DNA of 64,000 nt from Rodentibacter trehalosifermentans (lineage in GTDB: Bacteria > Pseudomonadota > Gammaproteobacteria > Enterobacterales > Pasteurellaceae): contig NZ_MLHL01000019.1 in the NCBI RefSeq assembly GCF_002000545.1, positions 1 through 64,000 on the forward strand, in the 5' to 3' direction. Positions 18,126 through 29,954 of this stretch are shown here, piece by piece. Below the pieces are notes generated by a model. It was not told the DNA's origin. It ran no database searches and saw nothing but the letters and a program-made list of their open reading frames with translations. The translations under genes were made by a program, and so were the position numbers. Positions within the stretch are counted from its first letter, which is position 1. Every line of letters begins with the position of its first letter.

Positions 18126-19224
18126 ATGTTTGAAATAAATCCTGTAAAAAATAAAATTACCGACCTTTCCGACCGCACTTCGGTGCTTAGGGGGTATCTT
18201 TGACTTCGATGCCAAAGTTGAGCGATTAGAAGAAGTCAATGCCGAATTAGAACAACCCGATGTTTGGAATGATCCTGATAAAGCCCAAGGGTTAGGAAAA
18301 GAGCGGGTTTCCCTCGAACAAGTTGTTAACACCATTAAACATTTGGAACAAGGTTTGGAAGATGTGGACGGTTTGCTTGAACTTGCCGTAGAAGCGGAAG
18401 ACCAAGAAACCTTCAATGAAGCCGTGGCAGAATTAACCGACCTTGAACAACAACTGGAGAAATTAGAGTTTCGCCGTATGTTTAGTGGAGAACACGATGC
18501 CTGCGACTGCTATATCGATTTGCAAGCCGGCTCCGGCGGCACAGAAGCGCAAGACTGGACAGAAATGTTGTTGCGAATGTATTTGCGTTGGGCGGAAAGC
18601 AAGGGTTTTAAAACCGAATTAATGGAAGTTTCAGACGCTGATGTAGCCGGATTGAAATCTGCCACCGTCAAAGTGACAGGTGAATATGCTTTCGGTTGGT
18701 TACGAACAGAAACCGGTATTCATCGTTTGGTGCGTAAAAGCCCTTTTGATTCCAATAACCGCCGTCATACCTCTTTTAGTGCGGCTTTCGTCTATCCCGA
18801 AATTGATGATGATATTGATATTGAAATCAACCCGGCGGATTTGCGTATTGATGTTTATCGAGCCTCAGGAGCCGGTGGTCAGCACGTCAATAAAACCGAA
18901 AGTGCGGTGCGAATTACCCATATGCCGAGCGGTATTGTGGTGCAATGTCAAAATGATCGTTCCCAACACAAAAATAAAGATCAAGCCATGAAACAACTTA
19001 AAGCGAAGTTGTATGAATTGGAATTGCAAAAGAAAAATGCCGATAAACAAGCCATGGAAGACAATAAATCCGACATTGGTTGGGGAAGCCAAATTCGTTC
19101 CTATGTGTTGGATGATTCCCGTATCAAAGATTTACGCACCGGCGTAGAAAACCGCAATACCCAAGCGGTGCTAGACGGTGATTTAGATCGTTTTATTGAA
19201 GCCAGTTTAAAAGCCGGATTGTAA
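18126..19224 (+). CDS. prfB: Peptide chain release factor 2, with programmed +1 frameshift
   Basis: RF2 terminates translation at UAA and UGA. Codons 1-25 (starting MFEINPVKN) run from the ATG at 18126 to an in-frame TGA at 18201-18203; the ribosome slips +1 at CTT-TGA-C and continues with DFDAKVERL to TAA at 19222-19224, giving 365 residues. The signals match the classic autoregulatory site: the internal Shine-Dalgarno AGGGGGT, then ATCTTTGAC. The stop-recognition tripeptide SPF is in [11 protein letters not shown] and the catalytic GGQ in [14 protein letters not shown]. Naive annotation would truncate the start. lysS follows after 109 bp. Confidence 0.97.
18189..18204 (+). promoter_or_regulatory. 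RF2 recoding signal (slippery codon and internal Shine-Dalgarno)
   Basis: AGGGGGT pairs with 16S rRNA, followed by the slippery CTT and the poor stop context TGAC. Low RF2 slows termination here and favours the +1 slip, so RF2 controls its own synthesis. Confidence 0.95.
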
Positions 19225-19333
19225 ATAACACTTTCCTATCCCGAAGGGACGAAAGGAGTGAAAAATCTCTCCTCATAGCCTCTGTAAACGGGTAAAGCCA
19301 AGAAATGATTTATTTTAAGAAAGGTAAACAAAA

Positions 19334-20842
19334 ATGTCAGAACAAGAAATCAAAGAATTGGATCTTAACGGCGAAATGTTGGTACGCCGTGAAAAATTAG
19401 CGGCATTACGCGCCAAAGGCAATGCTTTTCCAAACCAATTCCGCCGTGATGCTCTCGCCCAAGATTTACACGATAAATACGATGGGGAAGAAGGCGAAGC
19501 ATTAAAAGAAAAAAATATTGAAGTGGCGGTGGCAGGTCGTATTATGACCCGCCGTGCCATGGGAAAAGCCACGTTTATTACCCTTCAGGATATGAGCGGT
19601 AAAATTCAGCTTTATGTCGCCCGAGATAATCTCCCTGAAGGGATTTATAAAGAAGAGGTCGGCACTTGGGATTTAGGCGATATTGTTGGTATTAAAGGCA
19701 CTTTATTTAAAACCAAAACAGACGAACTTACGGTGAAAGCCACGGAAGTTCAGTTATTAACCAAAGCCCTCCGCCCTTTACCGGATAAATTCCATGGTTT
19801 AACCGACCAAGAAGTACGTTATCGCCAACGCTACTTAGATTTAATTTCAAATGAAGAATCCCGCCGTACCTTTATTATTCGTTCTAAAGTGGTTGCCGGT
19901 ATTCGTGAATATTTCCTTTCTAAAGGTTTTATGGAAGTGGAAACCCCAATGTTGCAAGTGATCCCGGGCGGTGCGGCAGCGCGTCCTTTCGTCACCCACC
20001 ACAACGCCCTTGATGTGGATATGTATTTGCGTATTGCTCCAGAACTTTATTTAAAACGTTTGGTTGTCGGTGGCTTTGAACGGGTATTTGAACTTAACCG
20101 TAATTTCCGTAATGAAGGGGTTTCTGTGCGCCATAACCCGGAATTTACGATGCTTGAATACTATCAAGCCTATGCGGATTATCACGATTTAATGGATAAC
20201 ACGGAAGAATTATTGCGTAAATTGGCCCTTGATATTCTTGGTACAACCATTGTGAAATACGGTGAATACGAATTCGATTTTGGTAAACCTTTCGAGCGTA
20301 TTACATTACATGATGCCACTCTAAAATACGGCGCAGATAAAGGCATTGTCAAAGAGGATTTATATGATTTTGACCGTGCAAAAGCCACGGCAGAACGTTT
20401 AGGCATTGAAGTGCAAAAATCTTGGGGATTAGGCAGTATCGTCAATGCGATTTTTGAAGAAGTGGCAGAACATCACCTTATTCAGCCCACATTCTTAATG
20501 GCTCATCCGGCGGAAATTTCCCCGCTCGCACGCCGTAATGATGAAAATCCGGAAGTCACCGACCGTTTTGAGCTGTTTATTGGTGGACGTGAAATTGGTA
20601 ATGGTTTCTCTGAATTAAACGATGCAGAAGATCAAAATGAACGTTTTGATGCGCAGGTTGCCGCCAAAGAAGCCGGTGATGATGAAGCGATGTTTAAAGA
20701 TGAAGACTTTGTGGTAGCCCTCGAACACGGCTTACCGCCTACAGCCGGTGAAGGTTTGGGGATTGACCGCTTAGCGATGCTTTATGCCAATGCCCCTTCC
20801 ATCCGTGATGTGATTTTATTCCCGGCAATGCGTCAAAAATAA
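19334..20842 (+). CDS. lysS: Lysyl-tRNA synthetase, class II
   Basis: Charges tRNA-Lys. The 502-residue protein has the N-terminal OB-fold anticodon-binding domain (about residues 60-150, including [19 protein letters not shown]) and a class II catalytic core with motif 2 [15 protein letters not shown] near 257 and motif 3 [11 protein letters not shown] near 477. AGAAAGG lies 12 bp before the ATG. It shares the plus strand with prfB (the prfB-lysS order is conserved) and ends at a strong hairpin. Confidence 0.97.
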   Translation: MSEQEIKELDLNGEMLVRREKLAALRAKGNAFPNQFRRDALAQDLHDKYDGEEGEALKEKNIEVAVAGRIMTRRAMGKATFITLQDMSGKIQLYVARDNLPEGIYKEEVGTWDLGDIVGIKGTLFKTKTDELTVKATEVQLLTKALRPLPDKFHGLTDQEVRYRQRYLDLISNEESRRTFIIRSKVVAGIREYFLSKGFMEVETPMLQVIPGGAAARPFVTHHNALDVDMYLRIAPELYLKRLVVGGFERVFELNRNFRNEGVSVRHNPEFTMLEYYQAYADYHDLMDNTEELLRKLALDILGTTIVKYGEYEFDFGKPFERITLHDATLKYGADKGIVKEDLYDFDRAKATAERLGIEVQKSWGLGSIVNAIFEEVAEHHLIQPTFLMAHPAEISPLARRNDENPEVTDRFELFIGGREIGNGFSELNDAEDQNERFDAQVAAKEAGDDEAMFKDEDFVVALEHGLPPTAGEGLGIDRLAMLYANAPSIRDVILFPAMRQK

Positions 20843-20864
20843 GATAAAAATTTTACTGATTAAA

Positions 20865-20887
20865 AAGCCCTGTATCATACAGGGCTT
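20865..20887. terminator. Bidirectional terminator between lysS and uvrC
   Basis: A 10-bp stem AAGCCCTGTA/TACAGGGCTT with a TCA loop is flanked by A5 on the left and AATTTTT on the right, so it can stop transcription from both convergent genes. Confidence 0.9.
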
Positions 20888-20982
20888 AATTTTTGGATTT
20901 TACTAACCCATATATTCCATCTCTTTCCTAAAAACTTTCCGACAAAGTGCGGTTAAAATTAAAAGAGAATCGCTATAAATTT

Positions 20983-22809
20983 TTAACTTCTCAGCGTTTC
21001 ATAAATGGTTTCTGCCAATTTTTTTGAAATGCCCGGCACAGAGGCAATTTCATCCAATGTGGCTTTTTTCACCCCTTGTAACCCCCCAAGGTATTTCAAC
21101 AAGGCTTGGCGACGTTTTGCCCCCACCCCTTCAATGGTTTCCAGCCCACTTTGGGTGAAGGCATTTTGACGTTTTTTACGGTGTCCGCTAATGGCGTGAT
21201 GGTGGCTTTCATCACGAATATGTTGGATTAAATGTAAAGCAAGACTATCATCAGGCAAATGAATTTCACGATGTTGTTTGCTGATAATCAATACTTCTTG
21301 CCCTGCCCGGCGGTCAACGCCTTTTGCCACCCCAATTAAGTGCGGTCGGTTTTTGTCCCATTTTACATTCAACCTCTCAAACACCGCCAAAGCGCGATTC
21401 AGTTGCCCTTTTCCACCATCAATAAAGATCACATCAGGAATTTTTTCTTCTTCCAAATCACGGTCATAACGTTTTTTCAGCGCCTGCTCCATTGCGGCAT
21501 AATCATCTCCCCCGGTAATGCCCTCAATATTAAATCGGCGATAATCGGATTTTAACGGCCCTTCTTGGTTAAACACCACACAAGAGGCCACCGTTTGGTT
21601 CCCCATGGTATGGCTAATATCAAAACATTCCATTCGCTTAATTTCCGACATACCCAGTAATTCGCATAATGCTTGATAACGCTCAGACATGCGTGAGGAT
21701 TGTTTGAGTTGGGTTGCCAAAGCGGCTTTGGCATTCACCTGTGCCAATTGCAGATATTTTCCTTTATCCCCTTTTACACTTTCTTGGATCGTCACTTTTC
21801 TGCCCGCTTGCTCTGTAAGCAGGGTTTCTAATTCAGCTTTTTCCTTAAGTTTTCTATCCACAATAATGCTGTTTGGAATGCTTCTGCCTTGGTGCCCTTG
21901 TAAATAAAATTGCCCCACAAAGGTTTCCGTTAGCTCAGAAAGATCGGTATTGGCCGGCACTTTAGGGAAATAACTACGATTGCCCAACACTTTTCCTTGG
22001 CGGATAAACATCACCTGCACACAAGCCAAGCCGTGTTGATAGGCAATGGACATGATATCCATATCATCTAACCGCTCATTAGAGACAAACTGTTTTTCAA
22101 TCACTGAACGCACCGCTTGGATTTGATCCCGATAGCGTGCAGCTTGCTCAAAATCCAACTCACGACTTGCCTGATCCATTTTGCCAATCAAATAATCCAA
22201 CACCTGCTGATCTTTGCCTTGCAAAAACAGGCGAGCCAGTTCCACTTGTTGTGAATACGCCTCATCGGTTACATAGCCTGCGACACAAGGTGCCAAGCAA
22301 CGCCCAATTTGATATTGCAAGCAAGGGCGCGAACGATTGCTATAAACAGAGTTTTCACACTGTCGTACCGGAAATAATTTTTGCAATAAAGATAAGCTCT
22401 CCCGCACCGCCCCGGCGTGGGGATAAGGCCCAAAATACTCACCGGCAATTTTTTTAGCACCACGGTAAGCCGTTATACGGGGGTGAGTGTCTTTGGTTAA
22501 TAAAATAAAAGGATAGGATTTATCATCACGCAATAGCACGTTATAACGGGGCTGATAGAGCTTGATGAAATTGTGTTCTAACAATAAAGCTTCGGTTTCA
22601 GACGAGGTGATGGTGGTATCAATATGATGAATAGCCGCAACCAAAGCCTCGGTTTTTTTACTGCTGAGATTGGTGCGGAAATAACTCGACAGACGCTTTT
22701 TTAAATCTTTGGCTTTGCCCACATAAATCACTTGATCTTTATCGTCATACATACGATAAACACCGGGTTCATGGGAAACCGTTGTCAGAAATTTTTTCGC
22801 ATCAAACAT
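20983..22809 (-). CDS. uvrC: Excinuclease ABC subunit C
   Basis: UvrC makes both incisions in nucleotide-excision repair. The 608-residue protein carries an N-terminal GIY-YIG nuclease domain ([20 protein letters not shown], residues 16-35), a UVR helical hairpin that binds UvrB near 200-235, the RNase H-like endonuclease domain with CFDISHTMG near 393, and tandem helix-hairpin-helix motifs at the end ([28 protein letters not shown]). One base separates its ATG from the kdsB stop, so it ends the comEC-msbA-lpxK-kdsB run. Confidence 0.97.
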   Translation of the reverse strand: MFDAKKFLTTVSHEPGVYRMYDDKDQVIYVGKAKDLKKRLSSYFRTNLSSKKTEALVAAIHHIDTTITSSETEALLLEHNFIKLYQPRYNVLLRDDKSYPFILLTKDTHPRITAYRGAKKIAGEYFGPYPHAGAVRESLSLLQKLFPVRQCENSVYSNRSRPCLQYQIGRCLAPCVAGYVTDEAYSQQVELARLFLQGKDQQVLDYLIGKMDQASRELDFEQAARYRDQIQAVRSVIEKQFVSNERLDDMDIMSIAYQHGLACVQVMFIRQGKVLGNRSYFPKVPANTDLSELTETFVGQFYLQGHQGRSIPNSIIVDRKLKEKAELETLLTEQAGRKVTIQESVKGDKGKYLQLAQVNAKAALATQLKQSSRMSERYQALCELLGMSEIKRMECFDISHTMGNQTVASCVVFNQEGPLKSDYRRFNIEGITGGDDYAAMEQALKKRYDRDLEEEKIPDVIFIDGGKGQLNRALAVFERLNVKWDKNRPHLIGVAKGVDRRAGQEVLIISKQHREIHLPDDSLALHLIQHIRDESHHHAISGHRKKRQNAFTQSGLETIEGVGAKRRQALLKYLGGLQGVKKATLDEIASVPGISKKLAETIYETLRS

Positions 22810-22810
22810 C

Positions 22811-23575
22811 TTAATTTGCCGCTAAAATTGACCGCACTTTTTCTAAATCTTCAGGTGTGTCCACCCCCACTGCCGGCACGGCTTTCGCCAATTCCAAGTG
22901 GATTCGTTCCCCATTCCAAAGTACACGCAATTGTTCCAGTTTTTCTAAATTTTCTAAGGCTGTTGGTGCCCATTGCACATATTTTTTGATAAAACCGGCA
23001 CGGTAGGCATAAAGACCGATATGGCGTAGATACCCCTCCGTTAAAGTGGCTTTTGTCATCTCTTGCAAGCCCATAAATTGATCCCGATCGTAAGGGATAA
23101 CCGAGCGGGAAAAATACAGCACATAGCCATCTTTGTCTGTCACAACTTTTACCACATTAGGGTTAAACAATTCTTCTGCCTCATTAATTTTCACTGCCAA
23201 GGTTGCCATATTCACCTGAAATTTCACTAAGTTTTCCGCGACCTGACGCACGATCACCGGTGGAATAAGGGGTTCATCACCTTGAATATTCACAATAATT
23301 TCATCATCAGAAATGGCAAGCTTTTCCACCACTTCTGCCAAACGCTCCGTACCGGAATTATGCTGTTCTGAGGTCATACAGACTTCTGCCCCAAAATCTT
23401 GCGCAACCTTTGCCACTTTTTCATTATCGGTTGCAATAATCACACGCGTTGCACCTGATTGTTGTGCTTTTTCAAAGACATGTTGAATCATCGGCTTTCC
23501 GGCGATTTCGGCAAGGGGTTTACCCGGTAAACGGGAGGAGGCAAAACGGGCAGGGATAATAACGCTAAATGACAT
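22811..23575 (-). CDS. kdsB: CMP-KDO synthetase (3-deoxy-manno-octulosonate cytidylyltransferase)
   Basis: Activates KDO with CTP for the LPS inner core. The 254-residue nucleotidyltransferase starts [20 protein letters not shown] with the CTP-binding loop, and shows [10 protein letters not shown] near residue 97 with the metal-binding Asp and [13 protein letters not shown]-like sequence near the end. It sits directly downstream of the small Trm112-like gene, as kdsB follows ycaR in E. coli. Confidence 0.96.
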   Translation of the reverse strand: MSFSVIIPARFASSRLPGKPLAEIAGKPMIQHVFEKAQQSGATRVIIATDNEKVAKVAQDFGAEVCMTSEQHNSGTERLAEVVEKLAISDDEIIVNIQGDEPLIPPVIVRQVAENLVKFQVNMATLAVKINEAEELFNPNVVKVVTDKDGYVLYFSRSVIPYDRDQFMGLQEMTKATLTEGYLRHIGLYAYRAGFIKKYVQWAPTALENLEKLEQLRVLWNGERIHLELAKAVPAVGVDTPEDLEKVRSILAAN

Positions 23576-23623
23576 ACAGTATTCCTTTCATAATTGAGGT
23601 AAAGCAAACGCCAATATGGGGCG

Positions 23624-23803
23624 CTACTCTTCGATTTTTTCTGCTTTTTCGGCAATGAGTATCGCTACCCCTTTTTCAATGGGATAAGCCAACTGCTCAT
23701 AGCGACAAATTAACCGCTGATTTTTCGCATCATATTGCAGACGAGCCAAGCAACGGGGACAGGCGATAAGTTCAAGCAATTTGGGATTAATCGATTCAGG
23801 CAT
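23624..23803 (-). CDS. ycaR: Trm112-family protein YcaR (59 residues)
   Basis: A short gene read on the minus strand from ATG at 23803 to TAG at 23624. The product begins [18 protein letters not shown] and continues with [20 protein letters not shown], the pattern of the Trm112/YcaR (UPF0434) family with a CPxC zinc-like knuckle. Its start overlaps the lpxK stop by eight bases and kdsB follows 48 bp later, matching the E. coli ycaR position. Eukaryotic Trm112 activates methyltransferases; the bacterial role is uncertain. Confidence 0.9.
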   Translation of the reverse strand: MPESINPKLLELIACPRCLARLQYDAKNQRLICRYEQLAYPIEKGVAILIAEKAEKIEE

Positions 23804-24794
23804 TTTTATCTCGCTCCACCAATGCCTCTATTTTTTTCCAAAAGTGCGGTAACTTTTCACCCTGTTTTTCAGCCTCAACGATCTCGGCTTCCACCGGTAT
23901 ATACCACCAATTGTCTTGGGCAAAGGCTTGGCATTTTACTGCATCTTTTTCCGTCATAAAAAGCGGTTGATCTGACGGAAATGCAGCGAGCTGTGCGGCA
24001 TCAAAATGTTGATGATCTTGGAAACCTTGGGTTTGTATCAAGGCTATACCTAATTTTTCCAACATGCTGAAAAAGCGTGGCGGATGGCCTATACCGGCAA
24101 TGGCTGATCCCGATTGAAACTCACTCAAAGGGCGTTTTTCATTGGTTTTTAAGTGAATCGCATAATGAGGCACTAAGCGCATCAGTGCATCGGAATAGCG
24201 ATTTTTACCGCCATTGGTTATCACAAAATCCACGGTTTTTAAACGGCTTGGCAATTCACGCAAAGGGCCTGCCGGTAACACAAAGCCATTACCAAGGGCA
24301 CGCTTTGCATCCATCACGACAATTTCGATATCACGTTGCAATGAATAATGCTGTAATCCATCATCTGAAATAATGATATCGCAATCACAATGTTTCAAAA
24401 GTAATTCAATGGCCTGTCGGCGATTTGCTGAAATCACCACCGGCACACCGGTGCGTTTTGCGATAAGTACGGGTTCATCGCCCCCCTCAATAGGGTCGGT
24501 TTCTGCACTCACTAGCAAGGGATAGGTTTTTGCTTTGCTACCATAACCACGGGAAATCACACCGACACGCCACCCCCGTTTTTTTATTTCTTCCGAAAGC
24601 CATACCACCACCGGTGTTTTTCCATTCCCTCCCACCGATAAATTCCCGACCACCACAACAGGTTTAGGTGCGCGGTAGGAGGTCTTGATCCCAAGAGAAA
24701 ATAATGCCCGTCGAATTTGGCTGATGAACCAAAATACCAATGAAAACGGCAAAAGAAGCCAAGCAAGTTTTGAGTTGGAGTACCAAAATGGCAT
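23796..24794 (-). CDS. lpxK: Tetraacyldisaccharide 4'-kinase
   Basis: LpxK phosphorylates the 4' position of the lipid A disaccharide on the inner membrane. The 332-residue protein (start at MPFWYSNSK; a longer frame adds five codons) has an N-terminal membrane-associated helix at about 8-28 and the P-loop [14 protein letters not shown] near residue 51, with ISDDGLQHY near 139 as the catalytic Asp region. msbA lies upstream and ycaR downstream in the usual msbA-lpxK linkage. ycaQ, present here in E. coli, is missing. Confidence 0.95.
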   Translation of the reverse strand: MPFWYSNSKLAWLLLPFSLVFWFISQIRRALFSLGIKTSYRAPKPVVVVGNLSVGGNGKTPVVVWLSEEIKKRGWRVGVISRGYGSKAKTYPLLVSAETDPIEGGDEPVLIAKRTGVPVVISANRRQAIELLLKHCDCDIIISDDGLQHYSLQRDIEIVVMDAKRALGNGFVLPAGPLRELPSRLKTVDFVITNGGKNRYSDALMRLVPHYAIHLKTNEKRPLSEFQSGSAIAGIGHPPRFFSMLEKLGIALIQTQGFQDHQHFDAAQLAAFPSDQPLFMTEKDAVKCQAFAQDNWWYIPVEAEIVEAEKQGEKLPHFWKKIEALVERDKNA

Positions 24795-24850
24795 ATATAT
24801 TCCTCTCAAAGTGCGGATAAAATAACGCAGGTTTTCAACCTACGTTAAAG

Positions 24851-26614
24851 CTAGCCACTAAACTGCATGCTATGCAATTGTTTATAAGCGCCCTCTAAAG
24901 CGAGCAGTTCATGATGATTACCCCGTTCACGAATTTCTCCGTGTTCAATCACTAAAATTTCATCGGCATTTTCAATGGTGGATAAACGATGAGCAATCAC
25001 AAGGACGGTACGATCTTTTTTCAATTTATCCAATGCCAATTGAATCGCCCGTTCAGATTCCGTATCAAGGGCTGAGGTGGCTTCATCTAAAATTAACACC
25101 GGCGAATTACGCAATAAAGCTCTGGCAATGGCCAAACGTTGACGTTGCCCACCGGATAAACTCGCCCCATTTTCACCGATAACCGTATCAAAACCTTGTG
25201 GTAATTTTTCAATAAACTCCAAGGCATAGGCGGCTTTGGCGGCGGCGATAATTTCCTCACGGCTGTATTTATCTTTGGCCGCATAAGCAATATTGTTGGC
25301 AATGGTATCGTTAAACAAATGCACTTGTTGTGAAACTACGGCACAATTTTGACGTAAATTAGATAAACGGTAATCTTGAATATTCACCCCATCAAGCAGA
25401 ATTTCGCCTTGTGAAATATCGTAAAAACGGGTGACAAGATTTGCAATGGTGGATTTCCCTGAACCGGAACGTCCCACCAATGCCACGGTTTTACCCGCCG
25501 GAATGTTAAATGAAATCTGATTTAAGGCGAGTTCATTTTTACCTTGGTAGGCAAAACTCACATTTTTAAATTCCAACTCGCCTTTTGCAGGTTCGGCTTT
25601 ATAGCTCCCCTTATCCTTTTCCGTTTCCAAATCCAAAATGGCAAATAAGGTTTGGCAAGCCGCCATCCCCCGTTGAAATTGCGAATTAACATTTGTTAAA
25701 GATTTCAGTGGACGCATCATAGCCAACATTGAGGAAAACACCACGGTAAAAGAACCGGCACTTAAATGATCATCAGCAATTAACGGTGTTGTCGCCAAAT
25801 AAAGCACGGCGGCTAAGGCAAGAGAGGCGATAATTTGTACTACCGGATCAGAAATGGCATCGGCGGTCACCATTTTCATTCCTTTACGGCGCATATCGTT
25901 GCTGACCTGATTAAAACGTTCCTCTTCCACATACTGTCCGCCAAAGGACAACACCACTTTATGCCCTTTTAACATTTGCTCTGTAGTAGAGGTAAGCTCT
26001 CCCATGGAGTCTTGTAAATTTTTACTCAGTTTACGGAAGATTTTTGACACTATACGAATTAGCACGGCGATAATCGGCCCAATCACAAAAAGCACCAAAG
26101 TCAATTCCCAACTGGTATAAAACATCACTACAAGTAAGGAAAGAATATATGCCCCTTCACGCACAATCGTAACAAGTGAATTAGAAGAAGAATTGGCAAT
26201 CATTTCGGAATCATAGGTGATACGGGAAAGTAATTTTCCTGAAGGATTGCTGTCGAAAAAGCTCACCGGCATAAACATAAGGTGTTTAAATAATCGGCGG
26301 CGCATCGTCATCACCACTTTGCCTGACACCCAAGCCAAACAATAGTTAGAGATAAAGCTGGTCAAGCCCCGCAAAAAAATCATCCCAACCACAACAAAGG
26401 CCATGATTTTCAAAAAACTATGATCCGTTTTACCAAATCCCTCATCAAGTAAGGGTTTTAATAAATAAATTAAGCCGGAATCGGCTAAAGCATTCAGCAC
26501 AAGGGCTACAGCGGCGACCACTAATCCGGATTTAAAAGGTTTAATCATAGGCCACAAACGTTTGAAGGTTTGCATTGTGGAGAGGTCTTTATCTTGCATT
26601 TTTTGATCTTGCAT
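24851..26614 (-). CDS. msbA: Lipid A flippase MsbA, ABC exporter
   Basis: MsbA flips lipid A-core across the inner membrane as a homodimer. The 587-residue half-transporter has six membrane helices over about residues 18-320 and a nucleotide-binding domain with Walker [10 protein letters not shown], signature [16 protein letters not shown] and Walker [12 protein letters not shown]. The open frame extends further upstream into comEC, but GGAAG spaced nine bases before [12 protein letters not shown] supports this start. It lies 40 bp after comEC and feeds LPS made with LpxK and KdsB products. Confidence 0.95.
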   Translation of the reverse strand: MQDQKMQDKDLSTMQTFKRLWPMIKPFKSGLVVAAVALVLNALADSGLIYLLKPLLDEGFGKTDHSFLKIMAFVVVGMIFLRGLTSFISNYCLAWVSGKVVMTMRRRLFKHLMFMPVSFFDSNPSGKLLSRITYDSEMIANSSSNSLVTIVREGAYILSLLVVMFYTSWELTLVLFVIGPIIAVLIRIVSKIFRKLSKNLQDSMGELTSTTEQMLKGHKVVLSFGGQYVEEERFNQVSNDMRRKGMKMVTADAISDPVVQIIASLALAAVLYLATTPLIADDHLSAGSFTVVFSSMLAMMRPLKSLTNVNSQFQRGMAACQTLFAILDLETEKDKGSYKAEPAKGELEFKNVSFAYQGKNELALNQISFNIPAGKTVALVGRSGSGKSTIANLVTRFYDISQGEILLDGVNIQDYRLSNLRQNCAVVSQQVHLFNDTIANNIAYAAKDKYSREEIIAAAKAAYALEFIEKLPQGFDTVIGENGASLSGGQRQRLAIARALLRNSPVLILDEATSALDTESERAIQLALDKLKKDRTVLVIAHRLSTIENADEILVIEHGEIRERGNHHELLALEGAYKQLHSMQFSG

Positions 26615-26654
26615 AGTCATTATCTTCCGAAAAAAATCCGTTGCATTGTACCTT

Positions 26655-29042
26655 TTATTCCGTTGATAATCCAATCGGACGAGCATACCAAGGAGAAAAC
26701 GCTTTCCTTTGGTGTGAAACTTTCCATTTATTATGATAAAAACTAACACGAATCTGCCCCGAAACCGCCGTATTTTCGACCGCACTTTGATACTGTTTAA
26801 GCCTTTCCATCACAGAAGAATGTGGAAATTTCCATGGATTCCAACGCCCGGCGGAAATAACCGCAAGATCGGGACGGGTTTGTTTCAACAAAAATTCCCC
26901 GGTAGAGGTTTTGCTGCCGTGATGCCCCACTAGCAAGACATCAATTTTCCCCAAAGTGCGGGCAAAAATCCGCTCATTTTGCATTTCCGCATCACCGGTA
27001 AGCAATACGCGATATTGACCGTCCTCAACAAGAATCACGCAAGAATGAGAATTTTCGGCACGCTTGACCGGCGTTTTAGGAGAAAGCACTTGAAAGTGGA
27101 GACCTTGCCATTGCCACTTGTTGCCCGCCACACAAAAAGTGCGGTCGGTTTCGCCATAGTTTTTCTCTGAAGGGCTGATTAATGTGACATGGGGAAACCG
27201 CTGTAATATTGCCCTTGCTCCGCCTGAATGGTCGTTATCATCATGGCTCAAAATAAGCTTATCCAATTGAATCCCCTCACGTTGCAAGTAAGGCAAAATC
27301 TCCAATTCAGCCATAGAACCGCCTTTCCATGCTGCCCCACTGTCATATAAAATTCCCCGACCATTTTTAACGATCAAGGTTGCCAAGCCCTGCCCTACAT
27401 CCAGCGTATCAAGTTGCCAAAGTGGTTTTTGATATTGTCGGCAAGCAAAAACGGATAGCGATAACAGGGCAATGCCGATTGAAGTGCCGATCCCTTGTTT
27501 CTTCTGAATAACAGGCAAAGGTTGAAGCGTTAAGGTGAAAAATCCTGAGGGTTTAAGCGGTGAAAGTGGTTTTTCACGATAAATCCAATAAATGAGAAAA
27601 GCAAAAAACAGGCTGGAAAGTGCGGTCAAAATAAAGGAGAAATTCAGCGAAATATCCACCCAAGTTCCCTGAAAAAAAGCAAGAATTCGGGTTATACCCT
27701 CCGCTAAGGCGTTCGCTAATTGCCAGGCATAGGCAGCACCATTTGTCAACACGGCAAACAAAATCAAAGGAACCAACAAAAAACTATAAAGCGGAACGGC
27801 GATTAGATTGGCGAGAAAACCATTCAATGCCACTCCATTAAACAACAGCAGTTGTATCGGGGTAAATAGCAGTAATAAACCAAACTGTAAATGAAACAGC
27901 CCCAAAATCCACCGCACTTTTTTCGGAAAAGGACGGTGTTGCCATTGAAACAAGGAAAAAGGCAGGTAACGATACCAAATGATCAGACAACATACCGCCC
28001 CAGCCGAAAGCCAAAAACTTACCGAAAGGGGCATAAGCGGATCACAAAACAGGAGAAATGCCACCACTAAAATAAACAGCCGGAAAGGTGAATAATACCG
28101 CCGAGATATTTGTAACCCAAAAACAAAAACCAAGGCTGACATCGCCCGAAAAGTAGGAATACTTATGCCTGCGAGGGTGGCATAAAATATGGCAAAAATC
28201 ACGCCGGATAACAAAGGTAAAAAAGGCGTGATAAATCTTGAGGGCAGAAAAAATTGTACCATTCGCATCAGTAAAAATCCGATCCCCATTGCCAATCCAA
28301 TATGCAGCCCCGAAATTGCTATGAGATGAGCGGTGTTGGTTTGTCGATAAACCTGCCAAGTGGTTTTGTCTAACCAAGCACGTTCACCAAAGGCTAGGGC
28401 GAGCAATAATCCTTGCGAAGATAAATTTTCCGTTTGTTGCAGCGTCTGTTGCAATTTTTTCTCCCGCCATGAAAAATCATCGCCAATTTTAACCGCACTT
28501 TTTAACGTACCCGTAGCAATCACACCTTTGGAAAAATACCATTGTTGACGATCGAATCCCCCCGAATTCAATCGGGCAGAAAGCGGTCGGAGAGAAACCT
28601 CCCCTCGCCACCGCTGCCCTAAGAAAGGACGTTCTTTCGCTTTCCAATTCAAAAAAATACGTTGCGGTTTTCCTCCCTCTTCTAACACCGTGTGCGCAAT
28701 TAAAGTTTGATATTCTTGTTGGTGCAATATTTCCTCAATAGTCAATTCCAATTGCTGTTTTCTTACTGAAATATTCTCCGCCTGATGCAATAAATCCAAT
28801 GCGAAAGAATGCACGTAACCCAATGCCAAGACAAAAATATTTACCCCGAGAAAAAAGTGAAAAAGTGCGATTCTTTTAAAATAACGAAAGCAAAGTGCGG
28901 TTGGAATAAGGATTAAATGACAAAGCAGCATTGGTTTTATACCAATGAGCATAAAATCAGGCAAAAATATTAGCGACAGGGAGGCTACAATTATACAGAT
29001 TGCTAAGGTAAATACCGTAGGCATGAAAACAAAATTGAACAC
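26655..29042 (-). CDS. comEC: DNA uptake channel ComEC/Rec2
   Basis: ComEC (Rec2 in Haemophilus) carries single-stranded DNA across the inner membrane during transformation. The 795-residue product has an N-terminal membrane bundle and OB-like region, the Competence domain with many membrane segments (about 220-500) and a C-terminal metallo-beta-lactamase fold with [10 protein letters not shown] near residue 605 and [13 protein letters not shown] near 722. The start may be GTG at 29042 or ATG at 29024. A near-perfect CRP-S site lies upstream, indicating Sxy- and CRP-dependent induction. An intact comEC fits the dense uptake sequences. Confidence 0.96.
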   Translation of the reverse strand: MFNFVFMPTVFTLAICIIVASLSLIFLPDFMLIGIKPMLLCHLILIPTALCFRYFKRIALFHFFLGVNIFVLALGYVHSFALDLLHQAENISVRKQQLELTIEEILHQQEYQTLIAHTVLEEGGKPQRIFLNWKAKERPFLGQRWRGEVSLRPLSARLNSGGFDRQQWYFSKGVIATGTLKSAVKIGDDFSWREKKLQQTLQQTENLSSQGLLLALAFGERAWLDKTTWQVYRQTNTAHLIAISGLHIGLAMGIGFLLMRMVQFFLPSRFITPFLPLLSGVIFAIFYATLAGISIPTFRAMSALVFVFGLQISRRYYSPFRLFILVVAFLLFCDPLMPLSVSFWLSAGAVCCLIIWYRYLPFSLFQWQHRPFPKKVRWILGLFHLQFGLLLLFTPIQLLLFNGVALNGFLANLIAVPLYSFLLVPLILFAVLTNGAAYAWQLANALAEGITRILAFFQGTWVDISLNFSFILTALSSLFFAFLIYWIYREKPLSPLKPSGFFTLTLQPLPVIQKKQGIGTSIGIALLSLSVFACRQYQKPLWQLDTLDVGQGLATLIVKNGRGILYDSGAAWKGGSMAELEILPYLQREGIQLDKLILSHDDNDHSGGARAILQRFPHVTLISPSEKNYGETDRTFCVAGNKWQWQGLHFQVLSPKTPVKRAENSHSCVILVEDGQYRVLLTGDAEMQNERIFARTLGKIDVLLVGHHGSKTSTGEFLLKQTRPDLAVISAGRWNPWKFPHSSVMERLKQYQSAVENTAVSGQIRVSFYHNKWKVSHQRKAFSPWYARPIGLSTE

Positions 29043-29097
29043 TAAATGACCTGTACGCTACCTCCTCTCAAGAGAGTCTACAATCTCCCCACACTAA

Positions 29098-29119
29098 TTT
29101 TGCGACATTGATCGCAAAA
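29098..29119. promoter_or_regulatory. CRP-S (competence regulatory element) upstream of comEC
   Basis: The perfect palindrome TTTTGCGA-CATTGA-TCGCAAAA matches the known Pasteurellaceae CRP-S consensus (TTTTGCGATCTAGATCGCAAAA) outside the central bases, including the diagnostic TGCGA instead of TGTGA. Its centre is about 66 bp before the GTG and 84 bp before the ATG candidate start of comEC. Confidence 0.85.
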
Positions 29120-29284
29120 TCAAATTTTAATGAGGAAATTTTATTTGCTAAAAGCAAAAAGTTTTGCTATTTATATCGCCCTCAAAAAATCGGGTTCTCA
29201 ATAAAGCAATAGAGAACAAAGTGTAAACTATGACAGGAAGTCGTGAATTTCACGCTTAAATTCTGTTCGTATTAGGAGTGAGAT

Positions 29285-29722
29285 ATGTCAAAAGCAACGT
29301 TAAGTTTATTAGAGCTGGCCGGTGTAAAACCATATCAACCAAAAAAAAATGAAAAATACATGAATGAAAATCAGATTCTTCATTTTAAAAAAATCTTAAC
29401 GGCTTGGCACGAACAAATCGTGGAAGAGGCTTCACGTACCGTTGCGCATATGCAGGATGAAGCGGCAAACTTTCCGGATCCGGCTGATCGTGCGACTCAG
29501 GAAGAGGAGTTCAGCCTAGAATTACGCAACCGTGATCGCGAGCGTAAATTAATGAAAAAAATTGAATCTACATTGAAAAAACTAGATACCGATGATTTCG
29601 GTTACTGCGATTCCTGCGGCGAGGAAATCGGCATTCGTCGTTTGGAAGCCCGTCCAACGGCAGATTTGTGTATCGACTGTAAAACCCTTGCGGAAATTCG
29701 TGAAAAGCAAGTTGCCGGTTAA
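29285..29722 (+). CDS. dksA: RNA polymerase-binding transcription factor DksA
   Basis: DksA enters the RNA polymerase secondary channel and, with ppGpp, reprograms transcription during the stringent response. The 145-residue protein has the coiled-coil region (about residues 30-105, with the DxxDxA-type tip in [13 protein letters not shown]) and the C-terminal zinc finger CDSCG near 113 and [11 protein letters not shown] near 134. The start follows TAGGAGTG. It is a single transcription unit closed by a strong terminator. Confidence 0.96.
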   Translation: MSKATLSLLELAGVKPYQPKKNEKYMNENQILHFKKILTAWHEQIVEEASRTVAHMQDEAANFPDPADRATQEEEFSLELRNRDRERKLMKKIESTLKKLDTDDFGYCDSCGEEIGIRRLEARPTADLCIDCKTLAEIREKQVAG

Positions 29723-29743
29723 TTTATTCTGTTAGAAAAAACG

Positions 29744-29771
29744 AAAGTGCGGTCAAAATTGACCGCACTTT
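29744..29771 (+). terminator. Terminator after dksA, uptake-sequence pair
   Basis: Up to 13 paired bases (AAAGTGCGGTCAA/TTGACCGCACTTT) end in a T5 run and GCATTTTT. Both arms are uptake cores. Confidence 0.9.
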
Positions 29772-29954
29772 TTGCATTTTTACGGCATTAGTAACAAATG
29801 AAATGCACAACAACCATCAAAAATAAGTGGGAAATACTATATTTCTTGCAAAATAAAGAATAAAAATTAACCGTTTTGGATATATTTTTTATCCGATTGA
29901 TTGATTTTAAAACTAAAATGCGCCGCCTTAATTTGTATTGACACAGGAGATTTT

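Noticed and set aside
19225-19333. Small RNA between prfB and lysS
   Set aside because: There is partial complementarity (CACTTTCCT and AGGAGTG) but no promoter-terminator arrangement; it is more likely a decayed repeat or leader.
29200-29284. CGTGAATTTCACG near dksA as a CRP site
   Set aside because: The spacing between half-sites is far too short for a CRP dimer; at most a small hairpin in the dksA leader.
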